64,000 nucleotides of DNA from Glycomyces sp. NRRL B-16210 (GCF_000719515.1 NZ_JOGR01000012.1:164715-228714); one strand, 5' to 3'. Numbered from the stretch's first letter, positions 47,540-56,070 are shown. The notes: generated by a model from the sequence alone, not told the origin. Program-made: numbers and translations.

Positions 47540-47983
47540 GTGGATACCGACGACCTGATCACCTTGACCGGCCTGCGAGTGCACGGACGCCACGGCGTGT
47601 TCGCCCACGAGCGGGAGGCCGGCCAGGACTTCATCGTCGACGTCGCACTGCGCACCTCCACCGCCGAAGCCGCCGCCAGCGACGACCTCGAGCACACCGT
47701 CGACTACGGCACGCTGGCCGACACGCTCGCCGACATCGTCGCCGGAGAACCGGTCAACCTCATCGAGACCCTCGCCGAACGCCTCGCCGACGCCTGCGTC
47801 GCGCTCGACCGCGTCCGATCGGCGAAGGTCACCGTCCACAAGCCGCAAGCGCCCATCGCCCAGCAGTTCACCGACGTGTCCGTCACCGTCGAACGCAGCG
47901 GCCGCCGCACCGCGCGCGGCGGCGCCGACGACCTGCCGGACCACACCGATCACCGGCTTCGCCGAGAGGGAGGCGGCGTATGA
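47540..47983 (+). CDS. folB: Dihydroneopterin aldolase
   Basis: 147 residues. Folate pathway enzyme that splits dihydroneopterin into 6-hydroxymethyl-dihydropterin and glycolaldehyde. Conserved: LTGLRVHGRHGVFAHEREAG (with the substrate-binding Glu), TVDYGTLADTLADIV, LIETLAERLADACV and the catalytic lysine in VTVHKPQAPI. After residue 120 a tail rich in Arg, Asp and His is added; it is not part of the fold. The stop codon overlaps the folK start (ATGA), so the products are made in step. folE and folP, often beside folB in actinobacteria, are not here. Confidence 0.93.
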   Translation: MDTDDLITLTGLRVHGRHGVFAHEREAGQDFIVDVALRTSTAEAAASDDLEHTVDYGTLADTLADIVAGEPVNLIETLAERLADACVALDRVRSAKVTVHKPQAPIAQQFTDVSVTVERSGRRTARGGADDLPDHTDHRLRREGGGV

Positions 47984-48516
47984 GCCGCGTCGTGTTCAGC
48001 ATGGGCTCCAACCTGGGCGACCGGGAAGCGAACCTCACCGCCGCCATCACCGCAGTCGCGCCCCAGGCCGTCTCCGAGGTCTACGAGACCCTCCCGTGGG
48101 GCGGCGACGACGAGCAGCCCGCCTACTACAACATCGCCGTCATCGCCGAGGACCCCGACCGCGGCGCCGACGACTGGCTCGCCCTCGGCCAGCACCTCGA
48201 AGCCGAGGCCGGACGCGTCCGGGACCCCCGGCGCCCCTACGGCCCGCGCACCCTCGACGTCGACCTCATCGCCGTCTACGACGAGGACGGCGCCCCCGTC
48301 CACCGCTCCGAGGAGCGACTGACCCTCCCGCACCCCCTCGCCCACCTGCGGGCGTTCGTGCTGGTCCCGTGGTTCGCCGTCGACCGCGACGCCGAACTCC
48401 CCGGCAAGGGCCGCGTGAGGGACCTGCTACGCGACGAGTCGATCGCGGCGGACGCGCGCGCACTGCGCCGCCTCCACCCGATATGGTCGGGGCACGGCGA
48501 CCCTTCCAAGCCGTGA
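47980..48516 (+). CDS. folK: 2-amino-4-hydroxy-6-hydroxymethyldihydropteridine pyrophosphokinase
   Basis: 178 residues. Transfers pyrophosphate from ATP to the pterin made by FolB. Conserved: FSMGSNLGDREANL at the start, the pterin-binding PAYYNIAV segment (phenylalanine is more usual than tyrosine), RPYGPRTLDVDLIAV with the two magnesium-binding aspartates, and LTLPHPLAHLRAFVLVPW. It has full family length. Its stop TGA overlaps an in-frame GTG of the next gene, which points to a tightly coupled folB-folK-DUF3180 unit. Confidence 0.94.
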   Translation: MSRVVFSMGSNLGDREANLTAAITAVAPQAVSEVYETLPWGGDDEQPAYYNIAVIAEDPDRGADDWLALGQHLEAEAGRVRDPRRPYGPRTLDVDLIAVYDEDGAPVHRSEERLTLPHPLAHLRAFVLVPWFAVDRDAELPGKGRVRDLLRDESIAADARALRRLHPIWSGHGDPSKP

Positions 48517-48527
48517 ACGGGGGCAGC

Positions 48528-49106
48528 ATGAGCGACGACCAGCCCGGCCGAGGGCCGAGCCTGCGACCCACCGCACCGTCCACCCTCGGGGTGGCCGGCC
48601 TGGCAGGGGCCGCCCTGACCTTGCTCCTCGTCGCCCGCTACTACCAGCAGGCCCCCGAACTGGCCTGGTACAACTCCCTGGTCATCTTCGTGCTGGCGGT
48701 ACTGCTGGCGTGGCTGGCCTGGACGACCCGGAAGGCCCTGCGCCCCGGCCGAGGACGATCGCGCGCGGCGGTCATCGCGGACGGCGCGAACGGCACTTCC
48801 CCGGCGCCCGGCCGACTCGCCGGCCCCGAGCACGCCCTCCAGATCGCCCGCTTCGCCGTACTGGCCAAGGCCGCCGCGGTCGCGGGCGCCCTGTTCTTCG
48901 GCGCCTACCTGGGCTTCACCGTATGGCTCGCCATCCAGTCCGGGCGGCTGACGGCCGCGGCCGACGACCTGCCCTCGGCGGTCCTCGGCACGGTCGCCTG
49001 CGCGGCCCTGACGGCGAGCGCGCTCTGGCTCGAGTACTCCTGCCGCATCCCCCCGCAAGACGACGACAACGGCAGCGACCCGGACGAGGACCGCACCCGT
49101 CCTTGA
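48528..49106 (+). CDS. DUF3180 membrane protein
   Basis: 192 residues, four membrane helices in two pairs (about 18-38, 48-66, 108-130, 142-162) joined by a basic loop. This matches DUF3180, a family of unknown function found directly after folK in most actinobacteria. The ATG at 48528 follows GGGGG at 4 bases; an in-frame GTG at 48513 overlaps the folK stop and could be used instead. The C-terminus is acidic (DDDNGSDPDED). Confidence 0.85.
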   Translation: MSDDQPGRGPSLRPTAPSTLGVAGLAGAALTLLLVARYYQQAPELAWYNSLVIFVLAVLLAWLAWTTRKALRPGRGRSRAAVIADGANGTSPAPGRLAGPEHALQIARFAVLAKAAAVAGALFFGAYLGFTVWLAIQSGRLTAAADDLPSAVLGTVACAALTASALWLEYSCRIPPQDDDNGSDPDEDRTRP

Positions 49107-49180
49107 CCACCCCACCCACCCGACCGCAGGACCCATTCCCCCGCCTTCCCCCGTATTCCGCGCGTTTAGAGGTGCGCTCC

Positions 49181-50491
49181 ATGAAGTTTGACTCCCCCAA
49201 CCGAAGCGGCGACCGCGACTCGACCGCGACGATGAGCCTCGGCTCAGCGAGCGACGCGCAGACGGGCCCCGAAGACGACGCCCCCACCGACCGCATGGCC
49301 GTCCACGTGGTCTGGGAGATCGGCCTCCTGCTCCTCGCCGGCGGCGTCCTGTTCGCCCTCACCCAATCCGCCACCGGACCCTTCGCCGAAGGCTCCTGGC
49401 AGGCCTTCTCCGCCGCCCTCGCGCCCCTGCTCATGCTCGCCACCGCCATGGCCGTGTCCCTGCGCGTCGGCTCGGTCAACCTCGCCGTCGGCCCCATCGC
49501 GCTCATCGCCGCATGGATGTTCGTCGACGCCTCCAGCAACGGCTCCATGGTCGCCCTCGCGATGGGCCTGGGCGCCGCCGCGTTCATCGGCATCGTCCTC
49601 GCGACCCTCTCGGCCTGGCTGCGCGCACCCGGCTGGGCCGCCAGCGGCGCCGTCGGCGGCGCCATCGGCCTCTGGGCCGGCAGCGCCGGCGAACCCTCCG
49701 CGTTCCTGCTCGAAGCCCTCCCGAACACCGGCGTCCTCGCCGCACTCGGCGCCGCCGCAGGCCTCTCGCTGTTCCTCGGCCTCGTCGGCGCCTTCGCCGG
49801 CGTCCGCGCCCGCCTCGCCCCCATCCGCGACACCCCCGCCGGCGAACGCCACGGCCGCGGCGGCCTCGTATTCCTCGGCGTCCTGCTCTCCTCCACCCTC
49901 GCCGGCGCCGCCGGCGTCGTCGCCGCCTGGACCGCCGTCCCCGAGACCGGCGCCGCCGGACTCCCCGACCCGATCCTGCTCACCGTCCTCGCCCTCGGCG
50001 CGGCCCTGCTCGGCGGCACCAGCCTCATGGGCCGCCGCGGCGGCGTCTGCGGCACCGTCTTCGCCTCGGTCATGGTCCTGTCGCTCATGTGGCTCGCCCA
50101 AGCCCGCGGCTGGACCTTCGACCCCAGCTGGATCGCCCTCAGCGCCATCGTCGCCGGCTTCCTCGTCACCCGCCTCGTCGAGGCCATGAACACCGTCGAC
50201 GAAGAAGAGGCCGCCTCCACCAGCCGCGCCGGCTCCCTCGCCGACCTCCACGAGGACGACCCGCTCCCGGCCGACCGCACCGACTCGTACGAGCAGTACG
50301 ACGAGGACCTCGCCGACCTCGGCTCCGGCGGCGACCCCTGGGCCGTCTCCGGCGGCATCCCCCAGGCCGGAACCCCGGCCGCCGACCCGTTCGGCGCCTC
50401 CGGCGTCTTCGACGACCTCCGCGACACCCAGGGCGGCTACGGCACCCGCTTCGGCCCGGCCACCGACAACGACCGGCGCTACGGGCGCTGA
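49181..50491 (+). CDS. RbsC/BPD_transp_2-like permease protein, first of two paralogues
   Basis: 436 residues. The membrane region (about 45-340) resembles sugar ABC permeases: LLMLATAMAVSLRVGSVNLA, TVLALGAALLGGTSLMGRRG, and the helix spacing agree with the BPD_transp_2 fold. The 100-residue acidic tail (with TVDEEEAAST, DLHEDDPLPADR and a glycine-rich end) is not typical. No ATPase or binding-protein gene lies nearby. Start: ATG at 49181 with GAGG 9 bases upstream. It lies 22 bases before its paralogue, so they are surely co-transcribed and may form a heterodimer. Confidence 0.75.
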   Translation: MKFDSPNRSGDRDSTATMSLGSASDAQTGPEDDAPTDRMAVHVVWEIGLLLLAGGVLFALTQSATGPFAEGSWQAFSAALAPLLMLATAMAVSLRVGSVNLAVGPIALIAAWMFVDASSNGSMVALAMGLGAAAFIGIVLATLSAWLRAPGWAASGAVGGAIGLWAGSAGEPSAFLLEALPNTGVLAALGAAAGLSLFLGLVGAFAGVRARLAPIRDTPAGERHGRGGLVFLGVLLSSTLAGAAGVVAAWTAVPETGAAGLPDPILLTVLALGAALLGGTSLMGRRGGVCGTVFASVMVLSLMWLAQARGWTFDPSWIALSAIVAGFLVTRLVEAMNTVDEEEAASTSRAGSLADLHEDDPLPADRTDSYEQYDEDLADLGSGGDPWAVSGGIPQAGTPAADPFGASGVFDDLRDTQGGYGTRFGPATDNDRRYGR

Positions 50492-50513
50492 GAACCCCGA
50501 CAGAGGAACGACC

Positions 50514-51833
50514 ATGACCTACGTACCCCCCGAGCGCGGCGACGAGCCCGCACAGGACCAGACCCGCCAGCTCGACGTCTCGCCCGCACCCGGAGGCGCA
50601 TACCCGGCCGTCGGCAACGGCGTGGACGCCCAGAGCGCCCAACCGGTCGACCCCTTCGCGGGCCGGCCCGCCGCCACCATCGGCTACGCCGAGCAGGAGA
50701 CCCCGCGCGACCGCCTCCTCTTCCAGTTCATCTGGGAGGGCATCCTCGTCCTGCTGACCGCCAACGCGCTGTTCCAGGTCTACCTCAACCGCGACGACAT
50801 CTTCGGCGCCGAGTTCGACCTCGACGCGGTCGGACCCCACCTGACCACCGTCACCGCCCTGCTGCTCATCGCGGCCGGACTCGGACTCTCCCTGCGCCTG
50901 GGCGCGGTCAACCTCGCCGTCCCGGCCCTGCCCGCACTCGTGGTGACCACCCCGGCGGTGTTCATCACCGACAACCTCCTCGTCGGCCTCGGCGCGACCG
51001 CGGCCGCAGCCGCCGTCCTCGCGATCGTCTTCACCGTGCTCACCGCGGTCCTGCGCCTCCCCGCATGGCTCGTCGGACTCGCCACGCTCCTGGCCATCGG
51101 CGCCTCGTTCACAGGCCTGCGCGAACTCTCGGAGCGGCTCAACGCGGGCGAGCCCGACTCCTGGTCCAACCCGGGCGCGCTCTGGCTGTTCGTCGGCGCC
51201 GTCGCCGTCTCGATCGCCGGCGGCCTCATCGGCCTGCTCCCGGCCGTGCGCGACCGCTTCAGCGCGGTCAAGGACGCCATCGAGGGCACCGGCCCGCGCG
51301 ACGGCAAGTCGGTCTTCACCCTCCTCGGCGGCACGTTCCTGGCACTGCTGCTGGGCGCGCTGGCGGGCTTCGTGCCGCTGGCGTTCGGCCTGGTCCCCGA
51401 AGGCGCGTTCGGACTGCCGGTGGTGGGTTCGTACTCGGTGGACATGAACGCCACGGTGTGGCTGACCCCGATCGCGCTCATCGTCGTGTTCCTGGCCGGG
51501 ACCAGCCCGTGGGGCCGGCGCGGGGGCGTGTTCGCGACCTCGCTCGCGGCGGTCGCGGTGTGGGCGCTGATCCTGGTGTGGCAGCACCTGGGGAGCACCT
51601 CCTCGGACCCGAGGCTGTACGCGGAGCTGGCGGGCGTGCTGTACGTGGCGCTGCTGCTCATCGGCCTGTTCGTCTCCTACGGCCTCGACCGGTTGGGACG
51701 CCCGAAGGAGGTCGCTGAGCCGGAGGACCCGGTGTTCTCCGGCGAGATGCCCCCGTACGACTCCCCGAGCGGCGGCGTCGACGACAGCGGCCTGTTCGAG
51801 CCGACCCTGCCCGACACCTCCCCGCCCCGATAG
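50514..51833 (+). CDS. RbsC/BPD_transp_2-like permease protein, second of two paralogues
   Basis: 439 residues. The N-terminal 65 are polar. The membrane part contains LLIAAGLGLSLRLGAVNLA and IVVFLAGTSPWGRRGGVFATS, the counterparts of the segments in the preceding gene, so the two arose by duplication. The acidic C-terminal tail recurs too, with different sequence. An AGAGGAACGACC stretch supplies the ribosome site. A 24-bp terminator hairpin ends the unit. As with its partner, transport is inferred from fold only; in the absence of an ATPase these could also be structural membrane proteins. Confidence 0.75.
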   Translation: MTYVPPERGDEPAQDQTRQLDVSPAPGGAYPAVGNGVDAQSAQPVDPFAGRPAATIGYAEQETPRDRLLFQFIWEGILVLLTANALFQVYLNRDDIFGAEFDLDAVGPHLTTVTALLLIAAGLGLSLRLGAVNLAVPALPALVVTTPAVFITDNLLVGLGATAAAAAVLAIVFTVLTAVLRLPAWLVGLATLLAIGASFTGLRELSERLNAGEPDSWSNPGALWLFVGAVAVSIAGGLIGLLPAVRDRFSAVKDAIEGTGPRDGKSVFTLLGGTFLALLLGALAGFVPLAFGLVPEGAFGLPVVGSYSVDMNATVWLTPIALIVVFLAGTSPWGRRGGVFATSLAAVAVWALILVWQHLGSTSSDPRLYAELAGVLYVALLLIGLFVSYGLDRLGRPKEVAEPEDPVFSGEMPPYDSPSGGVDDSGLFEPTLPDTSPPR

Positions 51834-51845
51834 CGAACGCGCGCA

Positions 51846-51896
51846 ACGGGTCGGTGGTGGCCGCGGGCCGAAGGCCCGCGGCCACCACCGACCCGT
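51846..51896 (+). terminator. Very long terminator hairpin after the permease pair
   Basis: Perfect 24-bp stem (51846-51869 with 51873-51896) closed by a GAA loop, 12 bases after the stop codon. It is the longest perfect hairpin in the window. Confidence 0.8.
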
Positions 51897-51936
51897 CGTA
51901 AGTCAGCGACGCAGGAGAACGGGAACCCCGTTGGAC

Positions 51937-52017
51937 CGCGCCCGGAGCGGCTGTGCCGCCCGGGCGTTTCTCATTGCCTGTGGATAACTCTGGCGCTTGT
52001 GAGCAGGCGAAATAAGG
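51937..52017. repeat. Dispersed repeat, copy B
   Basis: Matches copy A at 2687-2759 in the hairpin block CGCGCCCGG...TTCTC and in the right-hand block GTGAGCAGG-GAAATAAGG. The middle part is longer than in copy A and contains the first of two DnaA boxes. It lies in the noncoding gap after the permease pair. Confidence 0.55.
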
Positions 52018-52041
52018 AATACTCGCGAAGTTATCCACAGG
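51977..52041. other. Inverted pair of DnaA boxes in a noncoding gap
   Basis: CCTGTGGATAAC (51977-51988) and GTTATCCACAGG (52030-52041) are exact reverse complements, and each contains the perfect DnaA box TTATCCACA. They are 41 bases apart around A/T-rich AAATAAGGAATAC. The gap from 51834 to 52343 has no gene; the part from 52080 to 52343 shows nothing else notable. No replication genes are nearby, so this is not an obvious origin. Confidence 0.6.
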
Positions 52042-52343
52042 CGGAAAACTTTTGTTGCAGTGGCCCTTGGCAGCGGGTTTAGTAGATATCAAAAAAGGAG
52101 TCATTCCGGTAGGGACGGGATGGCGGCGACATGAGGGGATTCGCGAACGTCGCCATACCGAGATCGGGCGCGGGAGCCACCCGCGCCCGGTCCCCGTCAC
52201 CGCCGCTCCTCCGCGGAGCGAAGCGAGGCGGCCGGGCAAACCAGCCCGGCCGCCCCGCAAGAACCACCGCCTTCACGATCCCGAACGCGGTTACACGCAC
52301 GAACCCGGACACGGCTTCAGGCACGACCCCGGACGCGGCACTG

Positions 52344-53129
52344 CTACACGACGATGACTCGAATGCCGGCCTCTTCGAAGCCGCGGAGTTGCTCGGGCGG
52401 GGCGTTGCCGTCGGTCACCAGGGTGTGGACCCGGTCCGTGGGGCAGATCCGCGCGAAGGCGTGGCCGCCGATCTTGGAGCCGTCGGCGATCACCACGACT
52501 TTCCTCGCACGCGCGGCCATCAGCGCGTTTATGGCCGCCTCGCCCTCGTGGTGGCTCGTCGCGCCGAGCTTCATGTCGATGGCGTCCACGCCGAGGAAGG
52601 CGATGTCCAGGGTGATCTCCCGCAGGATCGGCGCGGCGAGCGGGCCGATCAGCTCGTAGGACTGCGGGCGGACCACGCCGCCGACCACCACGACCTTCAG
52701 GTGCGGGCGCACGATCAGCTCGTTGGCGATGTTCAGCGCGTTCGTCACGATCGTGAGGCCCGTGGAACCCGGGGTCGCCACCAGGTCGGTGCGCATCGCC
52801 AGCGACCGGGCCACCTCGGTGATCGTGGTCCCGCCGTTCAGTGCGATCACCTGGCCCGCGCTCACCAGTCCCGCTGCGGCCGTGCCGATCCGGTGCTTCT
52901 CCTCGACGTGCCTCGCGGTCTTGTACCGCAGCGGCAGATCGTACGAGATCCCGCCCGCGACGGCGCCGCCGCGGGTGCGGGTGATCATCTGCTGCTGGGA
53001 GAGCTGGTCGAAGTCGCGGCGGATCGTCGCCTGGGAGACGCCGAGCCGCTCGGCCGCCTCCTCCACTGAGATCCGTCCGGTCTCTGCGAGGATCTCCAGC
53101 AGGGTGTTCCACCGGGCATAGCGGTCCAC
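52344..53129 (-). CDS. DeoR-family transcriptional regulator
   Basis: 261 residues. The N-terminal winged helix (DRYARWNTLLEILAETGRIS, then LGVSQATIRRDFDQLSQQQM with the DeoR signature) is followed by a sugar-phosphate-binding domain: IALNGGTTITEVARSL, LTIVTNALNIANEL, GGVVRPQSYELIG, and DIAFLGVDAID. Such regulators are released from DNA by a phosphorylated sugar. It is divergent from nagA, so N-acetylglucosamine-6-phosphate or glucosamine-6-phosphate is the likely signal. GGAG lies 5 bases before the GTG start. Confidence 0.92.
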   Translation of the reverse strand: MDRYARWNTLLEILAETGRISVEEAAERLGVSQATIRRDFDQLSQQQMITRTRGGAVAGGISYDLPLRYKTARHVEEKHRIGTAAAGLVSAGQVIALNGGTTITEVARSLAMRTDLVATPGSTGLTIVTNALNIANELIVRPHLKVVVVGGVVRPQSYELIGPLAAPILREITLDIAFLGVDAIDMKLGATSHHEGEAAINALMAARARKVVVIADGSKIGGHAFARICPTDRVHTLVTDGNAPPEQLRGFEEAGIRVIVV

Positions 53130-53285
53130 GTCGCTCCTCGGGTCGGGATCGCGCGGTCTGCACGATAGTGTTCGAAGTACGTCTGTTGGCGCTCGGGCGG
53201 TGCTCAAGTCATGCTCGCGCGCTCATTGACATTCTGCCGCACCGGGGCGCCCGCGCGCACCCCGGATCGAATGGAAGGAGCGCCG

Positions 53286-54416
53286 ATGGACGGCGTCATG
53301 CTGCCGGCCGTGGGTCGGATCGTCACCCCCGACGGCGTGGTCAACGGGACCCTGCTGGTCGACGGGGACCGGTTCGAGGGCATCCTCGAACGCGAGGGCG
53401 CCCCGACCGGCTGGGTCCTTCCCGGTTTCGTGGACGTGCACTGTCACGGCGGCGGCGGCTTCTCGCTGGCCAACGGCAACCCGGACTCGGCCCGCGAGGC
53501 GGCCGCCTTCCATGCGTCGCGCGGGACCACGACCCTGGTCGCCTCGCTGGTCTCCTCCACCCACGAGTTCCTGCTCGAGGCCACTGCGGCCTTGCGGCCC
53601 CTGGTGTCGGACGGGACCCTCGCCGGAGTCCACTATGAAGGGCCTTATATCTCGGCCGCCAAGTGCGGGGCCCACGCCGTCGAGGCGCTGCGCGATCCCG
53701 ACATCGGCGAGCTGACCGAACTCATCGAGGCGGGCCGCCTGGACGGCGGCGGCAGCGCCGTGAAGATGGTGACCGTCGCCCCCGAACTCGACGGGGCCTT
53801 GGCTGCCATCGAGTTCCTCGACCAGCGCGGCATCGTCCCCTCGATCGGGCACACCGACGCCAGCTACGAGCAGACCGCCGCCGGCATCGACGCGGGCGCC
53901 CAGGCCGCGACGCACCTGTTCAACGCCATGCGCGCTTTCAGCCACCGCGAGCCGGGCCCGATCCCGGCACTGCTGGACGACGAGCGGATCTTCTCCGAGA
54001 TCATCGCCGACCCCGTGCACCTGCACCCGGGCACCATGCGCTTCGCGTTCGACACCTCGCTCCCGGCCTGGACGCTCCTGGTCTCCGACGCGATGGACGC
54101 CGCCGGGCTCGCCGACGGCACCTACATGCTCGGCCGCCACGAGGTCGACGTGGTCGACGGCGTCGCGACCGTGGCCGGGACCGACACCATCGCCGGTTCC
54201 ACGATCACGCTGCTGGACGCCTTCCGCAACGCTGTTCGCCTGGCCGGTCAGTCGGTCCAGGCCGCTTCGCAGATGGCCTCGGCGACTCCGGCGGAGCTGT
54301 TGGGCCTCAACGAGGTCGGTGCGATCGAGACGGGCAAGTACGCCGACGCGGTGGTGCTCGACGACGACCTCAACCTGGTGTCGGTCATGCGCCGCGGCGC
54401 CTGGCTCAAGGTCTGA
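53286..54416 (+). CDS. nagA: N-acetylglucosamine-6-phosphate deacetylase
   Basis: 376 residues. Amidohydrolase that removes acetate from GlcNAc-6-phosphate in chitin and cell-wall recycling. Features: DVHCHGGGG (HxH metal site), GVHYEGPYISAAKCGAH with the metal-binding Glu, GHTDASYEQ, ATHLFNAMRAFSHREPG with the metal-binding His and substrate contact, and the catalytic Asp in VSDAMDAAGL. The ATG at 53286 has AAGGAG 6 bases upstream. Divergent from the DeoR regulator; the gap of 156 bases between them contains the shared control region, including a TTCGAA centred near 53173. No nagB is adjacent. Confidence 0.94.
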   Translation: MDGVMLPAVGRIVTPDGVVNGTLLVDGDRFEGILEREGAPTGWVLPGFVDVHCHGGGGFSLANGNPDSAREAAAFHASRGTTTLVASLVSSTHEFLLEATAALRPLVSDGTLAGVHYEGPYISAAKCGAHAVEALRDPDIGELTELIEAGRLDGGGSAVKMVTVAPELDGALAAIEFLDQRGIVPSIGHTDASYEQTAAGIDAGAQAATHLFNAMRAFSHREPGPIPALLDDERIFSEIIADPVHLHPGTMRFAFDTSLPAWTLLVSDAMDAAGLADGTYMLGRHEVDVVDGVATVAGTDTIAGSTITLLDAFRNAVRLAGQSVQAASQMASATPAELLGLNEVGAIETGKYADAVVLDDDLNLVSVMRRGAWLKV

Positions 54417-54465
54417 GCCGCGCGCCCGGATCAAAGTCTGAACCGTGATGCCGCGCTGTACGGCT

Positions 54466-54815
54466 GATCCGGCCGAGAGTCGCAGTATTGCGCCGCGACG
54501 CCGCGCCGAACGAGTGAGCCGCTGGGGACTCGCGGCACTGATACCGCGATGCCGAGCCGGACGAGCGATCCGGCGCCGAGTCTCGGTGCTGAACCGCGAT
54601 GCCGAGCCTTACTGCCGATCCGGCGGGGATTCATGGCGCTGAGCCGTGGCGCCGCGCCGAACGGTTGATCCGGTGGGGATTCGTGGTGCTGAGCCGCGAC
54701 GCCGTATCGATCGGTTGATCCGGCAGGCACTCGCGGCACTGGGCCGCGACACCAAACGGAACGGCCGATCCGGCGCCGAGCCGTGGGACCGGGCCTCGAC
54801 GCTCCACTGAGTACT
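54466..54815. repeat. 50-bp imperfect tandem repeat, seven units
   Basis: Units begin at 54466, 54516, 54567, 54617, 54667, 54717 and 54767, most of them with GATCCGGC. Lengths are 50, 51, 50, 50, 50, 50 and 49. Conserved inner blocks are a GGGGATTC-G type segment and CTGAGCCGCGA-GCC. A partial unit precedes (from about 54429). The period is not a multiple of three and no reading frame follows it, so it is noncoding. Confidence 0.8.
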
Positions 54816-54829
54816 GATCCGGGCAGCGC

Positions 54830-54879
54830 GAAACGGGCCGGTCCCGCAGTCCCCGCAGACTGCGTTCCCGGCCCGTTTC
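54830..54879 (-). terminator. Hairpin after the DUF4190 gene
   Basis: GAAACGGGCCGG (54830-54841) pairs exactly with CCGGCCCGTTTC (54868-54879). A G/C-rich 26-base loop separates the arms. It lies 50 bases beyond the DUF4190 stop codon. Confidence 0.55.
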
Positions 54880-54928
54880 CCATGCCGCCCCGGCGTTTCC
54901 GTGCGCCGAAACCGCCGACTCGGCACCG

Positions 54929-55483
54929 CTAGAACAGCGGCGCAGTGCTGTAGTTGATCGCGGTCCCGCTGGCGCCGAAGATGATCCAGTAGGCCAGGCA
55001 GAACGTGAAGAACGAGAGGATGCCCAGCACTAGGCCCGCGATCGCGTAGCCCTTGTTCGTGGCCTGCCCCTTGTTCGCGCGGCTCCAGCCGATCGCGCCG
55101 AAGACGATCGCGAGCACGCCCAGCGGCCAGGTGAACCAGTTGACTCCGGGGACGAACGACAGCACCACCGCGATGATGCCGCAGACCAGCGCCGCGGTCC
55201 CGAGGCCGTTGCGCGGCTGCTGACCTCCCGGCACCGGTCCGTCGCTGTTGTACGGCGGAGGCGGCGGCGGGGGAGGAGGCACCGCCCCGCCCGAGTACGG
55301 GTCGAATCCGCCGCCGACGGGCGGCGGTGGCGTCGAAGGCGGCTGCGACGAGACGGGCGGGATCGGCGGAGTGCCCTCCGGCGTGCCGGGCGCGCTCTCG
55401 GAGGCGGGACCCCATCCGCCGACCGGTTCGTCGCCGGACCGCTCCGGCTCGGGCGGGTCGGGGACCGGCGGATACGTGGTCAT
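54929..55483 (-). CDS. DUF4190 membrane protein with proline-rich N-terminus
   Basis: 184 residues. The first 95 are rich in Pro, Gly and Ser, with a run of nine prolines. Two membrane helices follow (about 100-122 and 146-172), joined by a loop with GAIGWSRANKGQATNKG, as in DUF4190 proteins: small actinobacterial membrane proteins of unknown function. The ATG at 55483 is used because GGAGG is 5 bases before it; two ATG codons upstream lack this. It stands alone between two different tandem arrays. Confidence 0.82.
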   Translation of the reverse strand: MTTYPPVPDPPEPERSGDEPVGGWGPASESAPGTPEGTPPIPPVSSQPPSTPPPPVGGGFDPYSGGAVPPPPPPPPPYNSDGPVPGGQQPRNGLGTAALVCGIIAVVLSFVPGVNWFTWPLGVLAIVFGAIGWSRANKGQATNKGYAIAGLVLGILSFFTFCLAYWIIFGASGTAINYSTAPLF

Positions 55484-55637
55484 GGTGGCCTCCATGTCTT
55501 GGGACATCGATTCGCGGACATCGGTTCGCGATGTCGCCTCACGGTGCCGTGCCTCGGTGCCGTGTGCAGCCGGCGCGGCTTCGACCGTGAGCGGTGCCCG
55601 TTCGGCGCCGGACCGGCTCGTCCGCGCACGGCACCGC

Positions 55638-56070
55638 TGCCCGCAAGGTAATCCACACCCCGCCGGTGATGTGCCGATTCAGCCGAAACAGGCGCCTCGC
55701 GGCGGGGCTGGAGCCGGGCCGCGGACACGCGGTCGGACCGGGCGCGGTGCGTGGAAACGGGTTCGCCTGGTTCAGCGGAATCACGTGCCTCGCGCCATGT
55801 CGGTCCCGGGCCTCAGACGCTCGGTCGGACCGGGCGCGGTGTGTGGAAACGGGTTCGACCGGTTCTGCGGAAACTGGCGCCTTACGGCGGGGCCGGAGCG
55901 TGGCTGCGGGGCACTCGGTTGGACGGACGCGGTGCGTGGAAGCGGGCTTGACTGGTTCTGCCGAATCCCGCGCCTCACGCCGGATCGGTCCCGGGCCGCG
56001 CACGCTCGGTCGGACCGGGCGCGGTGCTTCAGCGCGGGCTCGGTTGGGTCTGCGGTTCCGCTTCAGTCGG
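55638..56070. repeat. About 92-bp imperfect tandem repeat, four to five units
   Basis: CGGTCGGACCGGGCGCGGTG marks unit starts at 55730, 55822 and 56007, and a variant does at 55916, giving spacings of 92, 94 and 91. Shared inner blocks are GTGGAAACGGGTTCG, GGTTCTGCGGAA and GGTCCCGGGCC. A preceding weaker unit reaches back to about 55638. The lengths exclude a conserved reading frame. It occupies most of the 1165-base gap between the DUF4190 and RDD genes. Confidence 0.75.

Noticed and set aside
51834..52343. A chromosomal or plasmid replication origin
   Set aside because: Only two DnaA boxes are present and there are no replication, partition or gyrase genes nearby.
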